64,000 nt of DNA. Source: Rhizopus arrhizus. Lineage: Eukaryota; Mucoromycota; Mucoromycetes; Mucorales; Rhizopodaceae. Numbering within the stretch: position 1 is the stretch's first letter; every line of letters starts with the position of its first letter. A program made the translations under genes and the position numbers. The stretch is taken from positions 186,001 to 250,000 of the forward strand of contig JAKZZE010000011.1 of the NCBI GenBank assembly GCA_024220505.1, written 5' to 3'. Below the pieces are notes generated by a model. That model was not told the origin of the DNA. It saw only the letters and a list, made by a program, of their open reading frames with translations, and ran no database searches. Below are positions 48,471 to 60,361 of this stretch, in pieces.

Positions 48471-49494
48471 CCGTGTTTATTGCAGGGTGATATCTTGCTT
48501 TTTTTTTATAAAAGTATATTTGAAAGCAAACCAAGTAGTAGTCATTAGTAAAGGAACTCATGAAATGCATTGTACACAAATAACTAAAGTTAAAAACTAT
48601 CCTTTATAGTTCTGACATTGCTTATACTAACAAGTGAAGACCGGACTACCAAGCCAATACTTTTACAATTATGCTTGTCAAATATGTATGCGTAAATCAA
48701 ATAGAAATTTAGTGCAAGACCTGTACTGATTGACACTATTGTGTAAACATAGCTTAGATGAAAATAGCCTCAACATGATTTTAGGTTTTCAGCCAAAAGA
48801 TATACAAGATACAATAATCATTTTATTGAATTTTGATACAATTGACTTTATATCTTGAAATAGGCCCTGATTTACGATTTTATTTGATGGAATTCACATA
48901 CGACAAGATATATATCTTTATTGAAATGGTCGCATTTGATATCCCTATAACGGTTGACAATTTAGGGTTAATGTTATTAAATATAATCAAGATCATTTCT
49001 TGATGAGACTGTGTGTAAGAAAAAAAAAAGTCCAAGAGTTGTTTCTTTAGAATTCAAGCTTGATTTCAACATTGTACAAAAATGGCACAAAATCTGGAAG
49101 GAATACTTGGACTTTTTACTTTAAAAGTTTGGTAGATCGATAATCATTTAACCTGAGTTAACAAAGAATTTGCTATCGGGCTTTTATTTCAAGCAGCATA
49201 CTTGATTCAATTTTTCATAAAAATATATCTCATAGAATTACGAAACATTGAATCATTGATCATTTTAAATAAGCATAAAGACTTCAAAAATACACAACTA
49301 TTCTAATGCATTTTGTAGTGATTGTCAAAATAAAAAAATGTAACTGACAAAACGTATGTGGCTTGTATTATCATCCAATCGAATGTGTTTGTGACTATGT
49401 GATTTTTTTTTTTTTCCCTTCCAGCCAAGACAATAAAGTCTGAAAATTTTTTTGATTTTGATTTTATTTCCTCCTCTTTTATTTCACATTAAAC
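48471..49494. other. Intergenic, AT-rich, promoter of RPS11 at its end
   Basis: About 1 kb with no ORF or RNA gene recognised. The last 100 bases are T-rich and pyrimidine-rich up to the RPS11 ATG. Confidence 0.5.
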
Positions 49495-50190
49495 ATGGAA
49501 CACCAAGTAAGTAACAACAATCCCTAAAGAGAGAGAGTAACAAGCTAACTTGCCTATCTGAACAGACCGAAAAGGCCTTCCAAAAGCAAGCCGGTATTTT
49601 CCAAAACTCCAAGGATGCCAAGAAGCGTAACCAACGTTGGTTCAAGGAAGTTGGTAACGGCTTCAAGACCCCCAAGGAAGCCAAGGTCGGTACTTATATC
49701 GATAAGAAGTGTCCCTTTGTTGGTGAAGTCAACATCCAAGGTCGTATCCTTACTGGTGTTGTTGTCTCTACCAAGATGAAGCGTACTCTCGTCGTTCGTC
49801 GTGACTATCTTCACTACATTCCCAAATACAACCGTTACGAAAAGCGTCACAAGAACATCTCTGCCCACGTTTCTCCCGCTTTCGACAACCAAGCCATCCA
49901 AACGTAAGTACATTTTTATAATTTTCTTTGCGCTATACATCCCTTTTCCTGTCTAATGAAGAGCAAATAATGCTTTTGCAATGATTCTTTGCTATGGATG
50001 AGGTAGTTGGGCGAGGTAGCGGCTCCCCAAGCCTTTGATATCCAGAATTTTTCGCTAACTTCTTCCTATTTTTTATAGTGGTGATTTGGTCACCATTGGC
50101 CAATGTCGTCCCCTTTCCAAGACCGTTCGTTTCAACGTCATTAAAGTCTCCAAGGCCAAGGGTACTGCCAAGGCTTTCAACAAGTTCTAA
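49495..50190 (+). CDS. RPS11: 40S ribosomal protein uS17 (S11)
   Basis: This component of the small ribosomal subunit binds 18S rRNA. Exons are 49495-49506 (12 bp, MEHQ), 49566-49903 and 50079-50190, giving 153 residues, close to the usual 155-158. Diagnostic stretches are [66 protein letters not shown] and [18 protein letters not shown]. Codon use is strongly biased to C-ending codons and AAG for Lys, unlike its neighbours, as expected for high expression. The second intron is unusually long (175 bp) and carries a GC-richer insert. An AATAAA lies just after the stop. Confidence 0.98.
49994..50044 (+). ncRNA. Candidate intron-encoded structured RNA (snoRNA-like), tentative
   Basis: Inside RPS11 intron 2, TGGAT (49994-49998) can pair with ATCCA (50040-50044), and TTGGG (50007-50011) with CCCAA (50026-50030). 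Internal loops lie between the two stems, resembling an H/ACA hairpin. I could not identify a convincing ACA, H, C or D box, so this is only a candidate. Confidence 0.25.
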
Positions 50191-50529
50191 GCTTGTTAAT
50201 GTTAATAAAAGTAATATTTTATTCTTAAAAAACTCGTATTTTCTTTCCTTTTTTGACTACCGCCTTTTAAGGGAGATGGATAAAACAACAATGCAATATT
50301 ATAATTTATTTTTTGGGGGGTCAGACCCTTTATTTTATTTTTTAATAGGTATCTTGACACTTTAGAAGAGATTGGTTGGGTGGACATCTCCCTTTTCTGT
50401 GTTACTATATTTGAAATAAACATCTCCTATTTTTATTTATTTTTTTGGGTTGAATTTTTGCTTGTGATTTCTATCAAAACCATTTTTAGCTCCTTTTCTC
50501 TTTCTTTTTCTCTCTTTTAATATAACAAT
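50191..50529. other. Intergenic between RPS11 and the GAR-domain gene
   Basis: 339 bp holding the RPS11 3' end and the next promoter. A G8 tract lies near 50313. A pyrimidine-rich tract at about 50488-50518 leads to the next ATG. No gene is seen. Confidence 0.55.
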
Positions 50530-53500
50530 ATGAACCCCACACTTGATGATACCGTGCTGGCATGGTCACAAAATGAACTCAATATTTATTCTACTTTATC
50601 ATTGATATCACCTCTATCCGACTTGAATTCGATAGACGATGAAGTCATAGTCTGTTTGGCTCACCGTTACTTTCCAGAGTCTGTACCTAATCTCATTCAA
50701 CAATTGCGACAACCAAACCACGATTCATTAAGCCAACTATTTCAAGAACGTCTAGGCATAGAGCCGAGTACGAATACGTTCACTTGGCTTCACCAACTTC
50801 AACAGTGGGTCATTTCACAAGAAAATATTCACAAAAAGCAAGAAGGTTTTATGGAGTTTGAAACCAATGCCAATCAGTTACTTTCTAGATTATTACAGTT
50901 GTATCATCAATGGGTCGATTTACTGACCAAGGAAGAACAAAGTGTAACATCATCCAAGACAGAAAGAAAAGGTAAAGCCCGAACGAAAAAGGAAAAAAGG
51001 AAAGGGTATAAAATGGGCTAACACTTTCTTGTATTACCATAAAAAAGGTTCAGTTTCATCTTCTTTTGAAGATCAATCATTCAATTCAAAATACCCTTCA
51101 ACTCTAGAAGATTTTGAGTCTACTTTTAAAATGATTAAATCTCGAGATCTCGTAGAGTTCGATGCACGAATACCTCATTGTTTACGTTCACATTCAAATA
51201 TATCAGCTATAGATGCAACCCGGGCCGTACTTGAGCACCAATTACAAAAGGGAGATCATGTACGCCACACATCTCATTTTCAAACAACCGCGGCTTATAT
51301 ACGCAATGAACTCGAATTTATTCAAGCCAAGATGCTCAAGACTACCACAACAGACACGGGTATTCAGGACTTGGAGGAAAGAGCTCAGAAGGCAGGAGGA
51401 TTATTAGAAAGCTTGCCTAGATTAGAGGATCAACATGAACAGTGGGAGGCCCTATCAGACAAATACAGATTAATCTGCGCTTGGGTTGAGGAGGTTCGCA
51501 TATGGTTTGTAGAAGCTGAACGAATCCGAAAGTGGATTGAGGCGCGGATTGTAACCTTGGAGGGAAGAAGGTCAACAGCAGAGGCATTGGACGAGGTAGA
51601 GTTGGATTATACCAAAGAGGAAGTAGAACGGCTAAACCAAGAACATGAGGCACTAGAAAAAGAAGTGGAGACTTTTGACAAACAGGATATGGCCAGATTG
51701 AGAGCACATGTGAAAGCATTAACAGGTAGTAACAAAGATCTAAGCCCGGCAGATACAACGACAATCGAAATCACCTTTACAACACTGATGACTCTCGACC
51801 GTTTGATGCATCTCCTCCGACGGCGATCCTATGAATTACAAATTTTGACTTTGCGCATGTACTGGGAACAGGAATACAATATAGCTGTTGGATGGGTACG
51901 ATCGATGTTGGAGCAAGTCAAAAGATTCATAGACCGAAAGGCTCGCTGGAGACCAACGTTAATGTGTTCGAGTGAAGACAAGAGCGAGGTGATTGAGAAG
52001 CTGATCGAGTTTGAAAAGCAGTGTGCAATATTTGATCAGGGACAATTCACAACCACTGTGAACATGTATCAAGATTTAGACGATTCTTGTCATCTGGAAT
52101 TACCAAATCATCTCGAGTCAAGACAGGTAGCTTTGGAAGAAGCGTTTGAAACACTCACCAATCGAATCGCATTTGCTCGTCAAGTAGTGGAACAGTACTT
52201 GGTTGTTACTGATTTTTTGGATCACGCTGATGAACTCAAGACAAAGGGAGAACTCTTGCGACAGGAGATTACGCAAACAGAACAACAACTATTGACAAAC
52301 TCAGATTTGGGTGAGAAGGTCAGCGTGTTTCAAGAGAATGCGATTCGTTTGGTTACTGGTTTAGCAACCAGGATACCTTATCCTGAATCAATACACCCAA
52401 GCGATCAGCAAGAGAACGACGACGCAAATGAGACCATCCGTATGGTCATCGGTGCTCGTAAATCAGCTCTCATCTTATTGGGTGAAGCATTGGATCAGGT
52501 CCTGAATTCATATCGTCGTACACTCCAACTTCAAAAGCGAGCAAAGCAACTCAAGGATGAACTTAATCGCCTCACTGGTTGGGTAGATGAGCGAATGCGA
52601 GCAATGCAGAAAGCTAAAGTGGATGTATTTATTGGCAAATGCGCTCTTGACGAAGTGGATTTGAGTCGGTTGCGTAAAGAGCGCGATGGTCAGGTGGCCA
52701 AGCTGAAAGGAATCAGAGAAAATGACGTAAAGAAGCTGAATGAAAATGTGCAGATATTGCGTAGCTCACTGAACCACACCGTGGTTGATTCGCTTTGCTT
52801 GGGTTTGGAAGAACTTGAACAGCATCTATACAAGCTGGATAAAGCTCTGTCTAGACATAGCCTTGGCCTTGATATATTGGAGAAGCGCATTCTATGGGAA
52901 TCCCAGTATGCTAAATCACTTCAATGGATTACTCATATGACATCCACCATTTGGGATTTTACTGCCAAAAAGGCACAGTGGCGACCTAACAATAATCATC
53001 CGATGTTTGAGTGGGAACCAGTAGAGCAGGAGTTTAAGGAGATACAGTCTAAGATGAAAGTATTTGAGGCAGAGCAATTTGATTCGACTCAGCAGGGGTT
53101 CCGTATTCTCTTGGAAGGGTTCAGTTTGATGGAGCAAGAAGATGTGCCCTTAACGAATGACAATGATACAATGACGCCTGAACACATCAAACGTCGACAG
53201 GAAGCACTTGATCGAAATTTTACTCACCTTAAAGATCTCTGTTTGTTCACTCAGGCCGTTTTGGACCAACACATGTCATTGGATGTATTTTCAACACATG
53301 CTTCAACACTTTCCGAGAGAGGAGAAAAGCTCCTGGCTCATTTAAGACAACTTTTAGATGATCTCTTGTATATTACACAAGAAAACAGTTTATTGGAACA
53401 ATCCGTAGAAGAATTCAGCCATGATGTGCTCGACCTTTGGACTCACATGGGTTCAACAATTCCTTACCCACAGTGTAATGAAGAAGCACGAGCGACACGA

Positions 53501-56500
53501 CCTTCGACGGAAGATGACGAAATCAGCACGAATATTGCCAACGTGGTGTATGATACTTATGTAGAACTTCAAAATCTAGTCAATCAGATAAAGGACTTAC
53601 TCTCGCAATTAAAAGCTGTACTTGAGCATCGTAAAGAATTGGAAAGCTGCATAGAAAAAGCTACTTTGCTGGTAGACACTATGAAGCAAACCAAGCAAGA
53701 ATTTTCGAGTTTATATGATTTTAGCTATCAGCTGTATGCTGACACAATGCAACGCTATGGTAAAACACTGGACACAAAAATACTGAAAGACAAGATGACT
53801 GAATTGACGAATAATCATTATGAACCTTTAATGTGGCGTATGAACACCCTTGAGGCTTTAGATACTGCCATTGATAAATCTCGGCTCCCGTCAAATATCG
53901 CCTTGCTAAACACAGCATACAAGGAGCTTAGCGAGTATGTCGAACTCTTTACACATCAAGTACAATGTTATAACACTCGTCTTCACTGGGAGTCTCTGCT
54001 GGCAGCAGACATGTCCAAACTTAATTCTTTGCAAGAACGCATTCACGATACTGTAAACGAGAAACATTTTTGGCTTTGTTGCGAGGATAATGAACATGAT
54101 GATGAGCTACTTGAGAAACTAGTCAAGGATATGGCAAAGTACAGTAAGGAGCTTGAGCATTATGTTGATACTGATTTTGCGTCTTCAAATACCGCTTATA
54201 TTGATATGACAGCAGCATTTGACAAACTTGGTAAACCATCGTCAAATTTACAAAACAGGCAACGCGATCTGACAAAATTGGTGAAAAAGCTACAAAACTA
54301 TGTGACGCAGCAGACATCTGAGATAAGCATTATTCAGACACGCTATGGTTGGGAATCTCGTGCAGATCAAGAGTTAAAGGCATACAGTGAGTTTGAGACA
54401 GAAATAGAATCTTACAGCAAATACCACGCTCGCTGGTCACTTCAGCAAAAAGACTCAACGACGGAATTGAATAAGTTGAAAGCGACATTCGTAACTCATA
54501 TTGAAACTGCGAAACAGCTAATAAACGAATTTGACACACTTGAGCAACCAACAGAAGCTACTAGTAAGCGAAAGTCAGCAATAGAAACAGCAAAAAATCG
54601 GCTTCAGCAGAACATGGACTTTGTCAATCAAGTCCTTGCTCAATCAGATGCAATTCGCCAATGTTTATCACGCATACATGATCTCGAGACCCGCGCCGAG
54701 ATGCTCAAGTCACAATTCTTAGCGGCAGATGATATTCAAGACGGGTTTGATGATACCTTTAAGGCTTACAGGGAGGATGTTCAGCAATTGGACCCCACAT
54801 CTATCATTCCTTACCCAAAAACTCAAAGCAAAGATTATATGGCTTATAACACTGCCATGGCTGACATGATCCACGCGCGTTGTGTACGACTGGATGAACT
54901 TGTGAACATATTGGAATCGATATTGAAGACCAAAGAGCAAGTGTCTCGTCGTCGTGCAGCTGAAGAGAGTTATTTGGCTGAGGCTACTACTGTAAAGGAG
55001 TGGATTCAGTCCAAATGGTCAACAGTCGATCAAATTTCAGCTATGCAAGATGATCTGTGTGAGGCTGTTCAAGTAGCGGCAGCAACCCAGTCAGCTGTAT
55101 TAGCTTATTCGAGCTCTGTATCAGCCCTTAGGGCCTCTTCACTCAAGTACATGGCCATGATGGAAGAGGAAGATACGTTGCGGACCATCCAGGCAGATGT
55201 GGACGCCCAGTACGATAATTTATGTGACCATGTACAAAAGGTGAAAGACGACGTCTTGGATCGGTTGCGTCACGCCGAATGGAAACAGCTTTTAGACGAA
55301 TTCTACAAAGTCTGTGATCAATTGAAGCAAGAGATAAAGATGGCTGCAGTAGAGGACGTGACAGAAGACGTGATTGCTGACTGGCAAACACACGTTCAAC
55401 AGCTGGAAGGGCAACAAGTGGAACCGATTGAGGCCCGTGCTGCTACGGATCATGAAGCCCGTGACCGAGTACTGAAAGCTTTAAGTGACCTCAAGATTCT
55501 TATGCATTACCGTATAACCGAAGCCAATCAACATAGATGGAAACTTCAATATTTGAAGGATGCTGATGCACTGGAGTCTTGGATGGATGCAATGCATCAA
55601 GCAATTAATAATTTTCAAATGGAAGAGGGTCTCATTCAGGAAGATGACTCAATAAATGCAGCAAAGGAAGCTTATGAAACGTTGTATGCATCTGTTGAAA
55701 GCCATGTAGACGAATACGATAAAATTCGCTCATCTTACAAGTTCCTTCAATTGAATAAAGTAAAGGGAGTAGACAAAAGGCAACAAGACATTGAATGTCA
55801 GTGGAAGGAGACGCAAGAAAAAATGAATCATGCAAAACAAGTGGTTGACCAGATCATTCAATGGGCTTCTCTGTTTGACAATCTTTCTATTGAAGACAAA
55901 TTAAAAACAATAGTAAAAAGGTTGGATGCATTTGTTGCTGATGATGATGTATTGGAAACTTTACCTCTGCTTTTTGAACAAGAAAGAGAACGACTCATTT
56001 CTCTGATCGATAGCCTGGATACTTCTCTTAAGATCGCCCAAAATCTTTCATCTCAAGCACCCAAGGGAGCCAAGATGAAAGAGAACCTTGATCTCTTTCA
56101 AGCTAAATACAATCAACTGCATGATGAAGTGATTGAAGTTCAAGATTTATTAGCAGAGAAGGAAAAACTGGCTCAGGGCCAAGTTGACACGAATACCTGC
56201 CAAACGATGGTCTCTGCCGTAAAATCTGATGTTGAGAATCAAATTGATCTATGGAAAAATAGACTTGGAAAGCTACAGCAAGCGATGAAGGATACAGCCC
56301 TTTTGGAATCATACTATCTTGACAGGCGAAGCATCATGGAGACAAAGCAAAAAGAATTAATTCATCAGTCCACTCATACTATTCAACCTGCCTTAATAAA
56401 ATTAAAAGATGTACATCAGATAGACATACAACCTATGAAAAAGGAACTATCTGATTCCCTTGATCAATTGGCAGCAGCAATTCAGACCGAGACAAATATT

Positions 56501-58372
56501 CAAGACATGATTCGAAGGACACTGGGACATGCTAAAAGTGCAGAAGATATCTCTACTTGGATTGATCACTGTCAGCAAGCGATGAATGAAATTGAAGCAA
56601 ATGATGAAGATGCTGAGCGAAGCATGATGTCTTTAGTTCAAAAGATGGATGATTTTGCGCCGGTCATGGCTTCTTTTGATGAAATGACGAATGAAATCGA
56701 CCAGACTCCAGTGATCACAGAAGAAAAAGAAGTATGGAGTGGCCTAGTGACAGTTGTCAATCAAAGAACAGATGATATAAAGAAGCAGTGGACGTCTTTG
56801 GAGAGATTACGAGAGAAGACTTTGCAAGATATTCAAAGAACAACTCATAGTATTACAATGTTGCGAAAGATTAAAGGAGTAATGGCATTACTGGGAGACA
56901 CCAGAGATTACCTGGAAAGTATCAATATACCCAAGCCAAAAACCACAGACAAACCAGACATTGAGACCAATGCAAAAGAAGACCATGATATTGCGGTATA
57001 TAAATTGTCTGATATGCTTCGACAACCAGAGGCAGAGAATTACATAAAGAATCTGTCGGCTGTTGAAGAAGATGTAAAGACACAGGTAGATCAAGAGATG
57101 AAGGAGCTTGAAAATATGGTAAATGAGTGTCATGAAGGAGATGCATTGATACAGCAATACCAAGAAACCAAGGATGCTGTGGATCGATTAAGGAGTGATC
57201 TAACTGAAAAAGAAACCGAACTAAAAAAGGCGCTTGAATTAGGTAAATTCTTGACTATTACGGATGACTTAGAAATCCTGCAAAGCTCACTAGAGGAAGC
57301 AATTGGCAAATCGGTCCCTGTGACCTTGATGGGCCGTGGCTTAAGTCGAACTGATTTGCAAGCAAAACTGATTGAACTAGACGCACGTTTCAAGTACTAT
57401 GAGAACAATATTGTGACGACATTAAAGGCAGCCAAGGAATTTCCGTTGGATGAGCAACTACCAGAGAAAGAGATAGCAGCAGATTATCTCAAGACTACAG
57501 AAAAACGATGGGAACTTTTGAAAAAGCAGTATAAAACACGAAAGATTGAATTGAGTCGAACAGTAGATAGCAAAGAGTATCAACGAGATCAAGAGCAGCA
57601 GGCGCGTATTCGAAAGTCCTCTCTGCCCACTCGCAAGGCCTCCTCTTTACTGCGTGCAGCAGGGGACATGTCTCGCTTATCACCTAACCCTAGTACTTCT
57701 TCTTCTTCATCTGGCTCGCTGCGACACTCTGTGAGTCGACACAATCATCAACCGTCTAAATCGGCCACACATATCAAGACACGGCCTCGTCTCCCACGAC
57801 CTCCCTTGAACGCTTATGTGGCTGACCCTGATAACGATCTGGATATGGAAATTGGCCGTATTGTGAATAATGCACCCTACCGAGTGAAGGTGAAGATGGT
57901 TCCAGGAGAAGTAGGACGATACTGGTTTGGTGACATGAATCCAAAGTTAGCCTACTGCCGAGTACTGAAGAGTAAAATGGTTATGGTGCGCGTTGGTGGT
58001 GGTTGGGCCGAACTCTCTCAATTTTTGCGTGATCATGCGTTGCTTGAAGGTGACTTTATACCCAAGATGGCAGAGGCAATACCCGAAGAACCATCAATTC
58101 AAGAAGGATTCATTGAAACCCGAAGAGCCAAGCCGATGCCTCGAAGTCTATCACCCTCCACACGATTACCTACTGGATCGCCTAGTCACTCGGTCAGTTC
58201 GACAACTTCTGGATATAAGGATGGAGACAAATTTATCGCAATGGATGAACACGGAAACCAATTGGAAGTCAAGATGAGACGGTTCTCTAATGATGTCAAA
58301 GACAGTAATAATTATACGAGAAGACGGATGGCACGCAAAAAAGACAAGCTAAATAAAGACAATGCAGTATGA
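50530..58372 (+). CDS. Giant coiled-coil/spectrin-like protein with C-terminal GAR (GAS2) microtubule-binding domain
   Basis: Two exons, 50530-50971 and 51048-58372, encode 2588 residues; the splice junction reads G-SVSSSFED. The N-terminal 110 residues (DDTVLAWSQNELNIYSTLSL ... DEVIVCLAHRYFPESVPNLI) look like a calponin-homology-like (NN-CH) fold. About 2100 residues of helical, spectrin-type repeats follow. Recurrent signatures include W-E-x-x-Y/L starts (WEQEYNIAVGWVRSML, WESQYAKSLQWITHM, WESRADQELKAYSEFE), the block RKARWRP/KKAQWRP, and IPYP at about 52373, 53459 and 54805. After a Ser-rich basic stretch, a GAR domain lies at about 2407-2485 (MEIGRIVNNAPYRVKVKMV, GRYWFGD, VMVRVGGGWAELSQFLRDH). 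The tail is Ser/Pro-rich and basic. By architecture it is a fungal spectraplakin-like linker, probably between microtubules and cortex or organelles. Confidence 0.88.
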
Positions 58373-58398
58373 TATTAATAAACAAAAAAGAGCTCCTT

Positions 58399-59414
58399 TT
58401 ATTTAAAATTATCTTTCATACTTCGAAGTTTACCGAGTAACTCAGTAGTAGAAGAACAAGAAGGATCAATAAGATGACCAATAGATTCGACGCGTAAGAA
58501 AGGATTCGTCAATTTTTCATTGCTAATAGTAGAAGGCGTAGTACATTTATTCTCTTGGGCCCACTTCATCTTATCCTGAATATCTCTGTTATCAGGCTCA
58601 ACATGAGCTGCAAACTTGAGATTGGATAATGTGTATTCATGACCAAAATAGATGTGCGTATCTTCTGGTAATTTTAAAAGTTCAGTGAATGCGTTCCACA
58701 TATCAGAAGGTTTGCCTTCAAAAAATCGGCCACATCCAGAAGAAAATAGACTAGAAAGAACGTGAATAAATAAAAAAGAAGGAATGAAACATGAAACCAT
58801 GTCTTCTTCTTTTACCAATCTCCAGTGAATACAGCATGATCATCATTCTCTTGTGCAAAATAACAGATATGGTCCATAGTATGTCCAGCTGTAGCTAATG
58901 CACGGATTTGAATATTACCTAATCGGATTGTTTCATTCGCCTTAATGACGTTAGTCACCGCCTTTACTTGATTTGATCCACCATAACAAGGTATGCTTAA
59001 CTTGGAGAGTAATTTAGCATTACCACCTGCATGGTCATGGTGATGATGCGTTGTAAGAATCCTACAGTGATTTGTAAGCAAAAGAATAAAAGTAAATAAT
59101 GGCATTTTTGTGTAACTTACATTGACAAAGTATAACCTGGGTAAGATTCAAGCGCTTTGAATACATTGTCGGGCTCAACTGGGTCAACAACAGCGGCTGC
59201 ATGATTTGGTTATTAATCAGTTTTTTTTTTTTTTTTTTTTTTTTTTTATATACCTTTTTTTGATGCTTGGTCTAATAAAAGGTAAGCATAACTAAATAAG
59301 AAGTGTAAGTAAAATAAAACAAATAATTGAATGAATTACAGACTTGTCTTGAAGGCAAGGAACTGGTTTAACAATCATATTCTTAAATATTGAACGTGTT
59401 AAAGAAGGAAGCAT
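58399..59414 (-). CDS. GLO2: Hydroxyacylglutathione hydrolase (glyoxalase II)
   Basis: This enzyme hydrolyses S-D-lactoylglutathione in methylglyoxal detoxification. Five exons are predicted: 59414-59344, 59291-59254, 59196-59121, 59061-58816 and 58750-58399, giving 260 residues, the normal length. Metal motifs are intact: TTHHHHDHAGGN (THxHxDH), AGHTMDHIC, and FTGDCLFSSGCGRFFEG (bridging Asp). FGHEYTLSNLKFA supplies the last His and substrate-binding residues. The first 13 residues (MLPSLTRSIFKN) look like a weak mitochondrial presequence. Met14 (MIVKPVPCLQDNYAYLL) matches the start of cytosolic forms, so dual localisation from two starts is plausible. Intron 2 is mostly a T27 run (59221-59247). 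Confidence 0.94.
59221..59247. repeat. T27 homopolymer within a GLO2 intron
   Basis: Read in the sense of the gene this is an A27 run filling half of the 57-bp intron 59197-59253, so there is no pyrimidine tract here. Confidence 0.85.
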
Positions 59415-59817
59415 GAAAAGAAAAAAAAGAGAGAGAAAAAAAAAAGAAAAAGAGAGGAAAAAAAAAAAAAAGAGGAAAAAAACGTCACTTTTACAAGTGA
59501 TGTGATTATGCCGTATATTCGTATTATTTTCTAAAGATATTATGTGGAGTATCTTGAGTAATCCGAGTTTTGTATAGTTATGATTGGATATCTCAGAGTT
59601 TCCACAAATTTCTTTTCCCGATAAATGATAGTTTTCTTTCTCTTTTCATTACAAATCAAATTCTACTGAGTTTGATGACACATCTTGTTTAAACGCATAT
59701 ATTCCATTCTCTCTTTTTATATATATAATCCGCACTGATAAATAAGTATATTCCTTGTTTATCTAATAGCCATGTTAATTTTATATTATAAAATAAAATA
59801 CAATTATTAATTGCCCC
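59415..59817. other. Divergent promoter region
   Basis: 403 bp between GLO2 (-) and the small gene (+). 59415-59480 is almost pure purine on the + strand, i.e. a pyrimidine tract directly upstream of the GLO2 ATG. TATATATATAA at about 59719-59729 could serve the + strand gene. Confidence 0.45.
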
Positions 59818-60212
59818 ATGTCAAGTCCGTTAAAAAGAGCAAGATCGATAAATTCCATTGAAGAAGCTTTTAAAAGATATAAACCTTTTGCACCTGAGCC
59901 AACGTAAGATGATAAAGATAATAGAAATCAACTGTTGATAAACTTATATTTAGTGAAAAAGAAGATGATGTTATATATCCAGTAATCAAAACGATATCAT
60001 TGTCTACCAAACAAACACCTTCAAAATATGAAAAAATGAATCAACTATTACGCCAAGTTCATGTTGAACGATTTGGAGATCCAGAAAAAAGAGAGAATGA
60101 GTGGGAAGAAAAAGATATTGAAATGGAAGAAAGTGAAGATTACTACAAAACTCATAATTCGATATTAAGACAAGCCTTTTTGCAAAGACACACTGTATTT
60201 GAACATGAATAA
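59818..60212 (+). CDS. Small charged protein of unknown function
   Basis: Two exons, 59818-59903 and 59954-60212, encode 114 residues; the frame is kept across a normal 50-bp intron, which supports it as a real gene. The N-terminus SSPLKRARSINSIEEAFKRY has a Ser/Arg-rich, possibly nuclear-targeting look. The middle SKYEKMNQLLRQVHVERFGD and the C-terminus DYYKTHNSILRQAFLQRHTV are predicted helices flanking a Glu-rich segment. I do not recognise a domain. Its two helical R-Q-x-F/V motifs could be short interaction modules. Confidence 0.7.
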
Positions 60213-60361
60213 AGAAAAGATGTGAATTGTGACTATTATTCTGACTTTAAATTTTGATTGACGGAGTAGATAAATTCAAACACGTGTGAAAATAGCTTGT
60301 GTGAGTGCATAAAAGTTTGGCAGGAACACATTTAATCTCTTTCTTTCTTGATTAAAATAAA

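Noticed and set aside
49981..50045. tRNA gene in the RPS11 intron
   Set aside because: No A-box/B-box pair or cloverleaf of the right length could be drawn.
51417..51764. 115-codon - strand ORF within the GAR-domain gene
   Set aside because: Shadow of the long + strand frame; its Pro/Leu-rich composition is that of an antisense translation.
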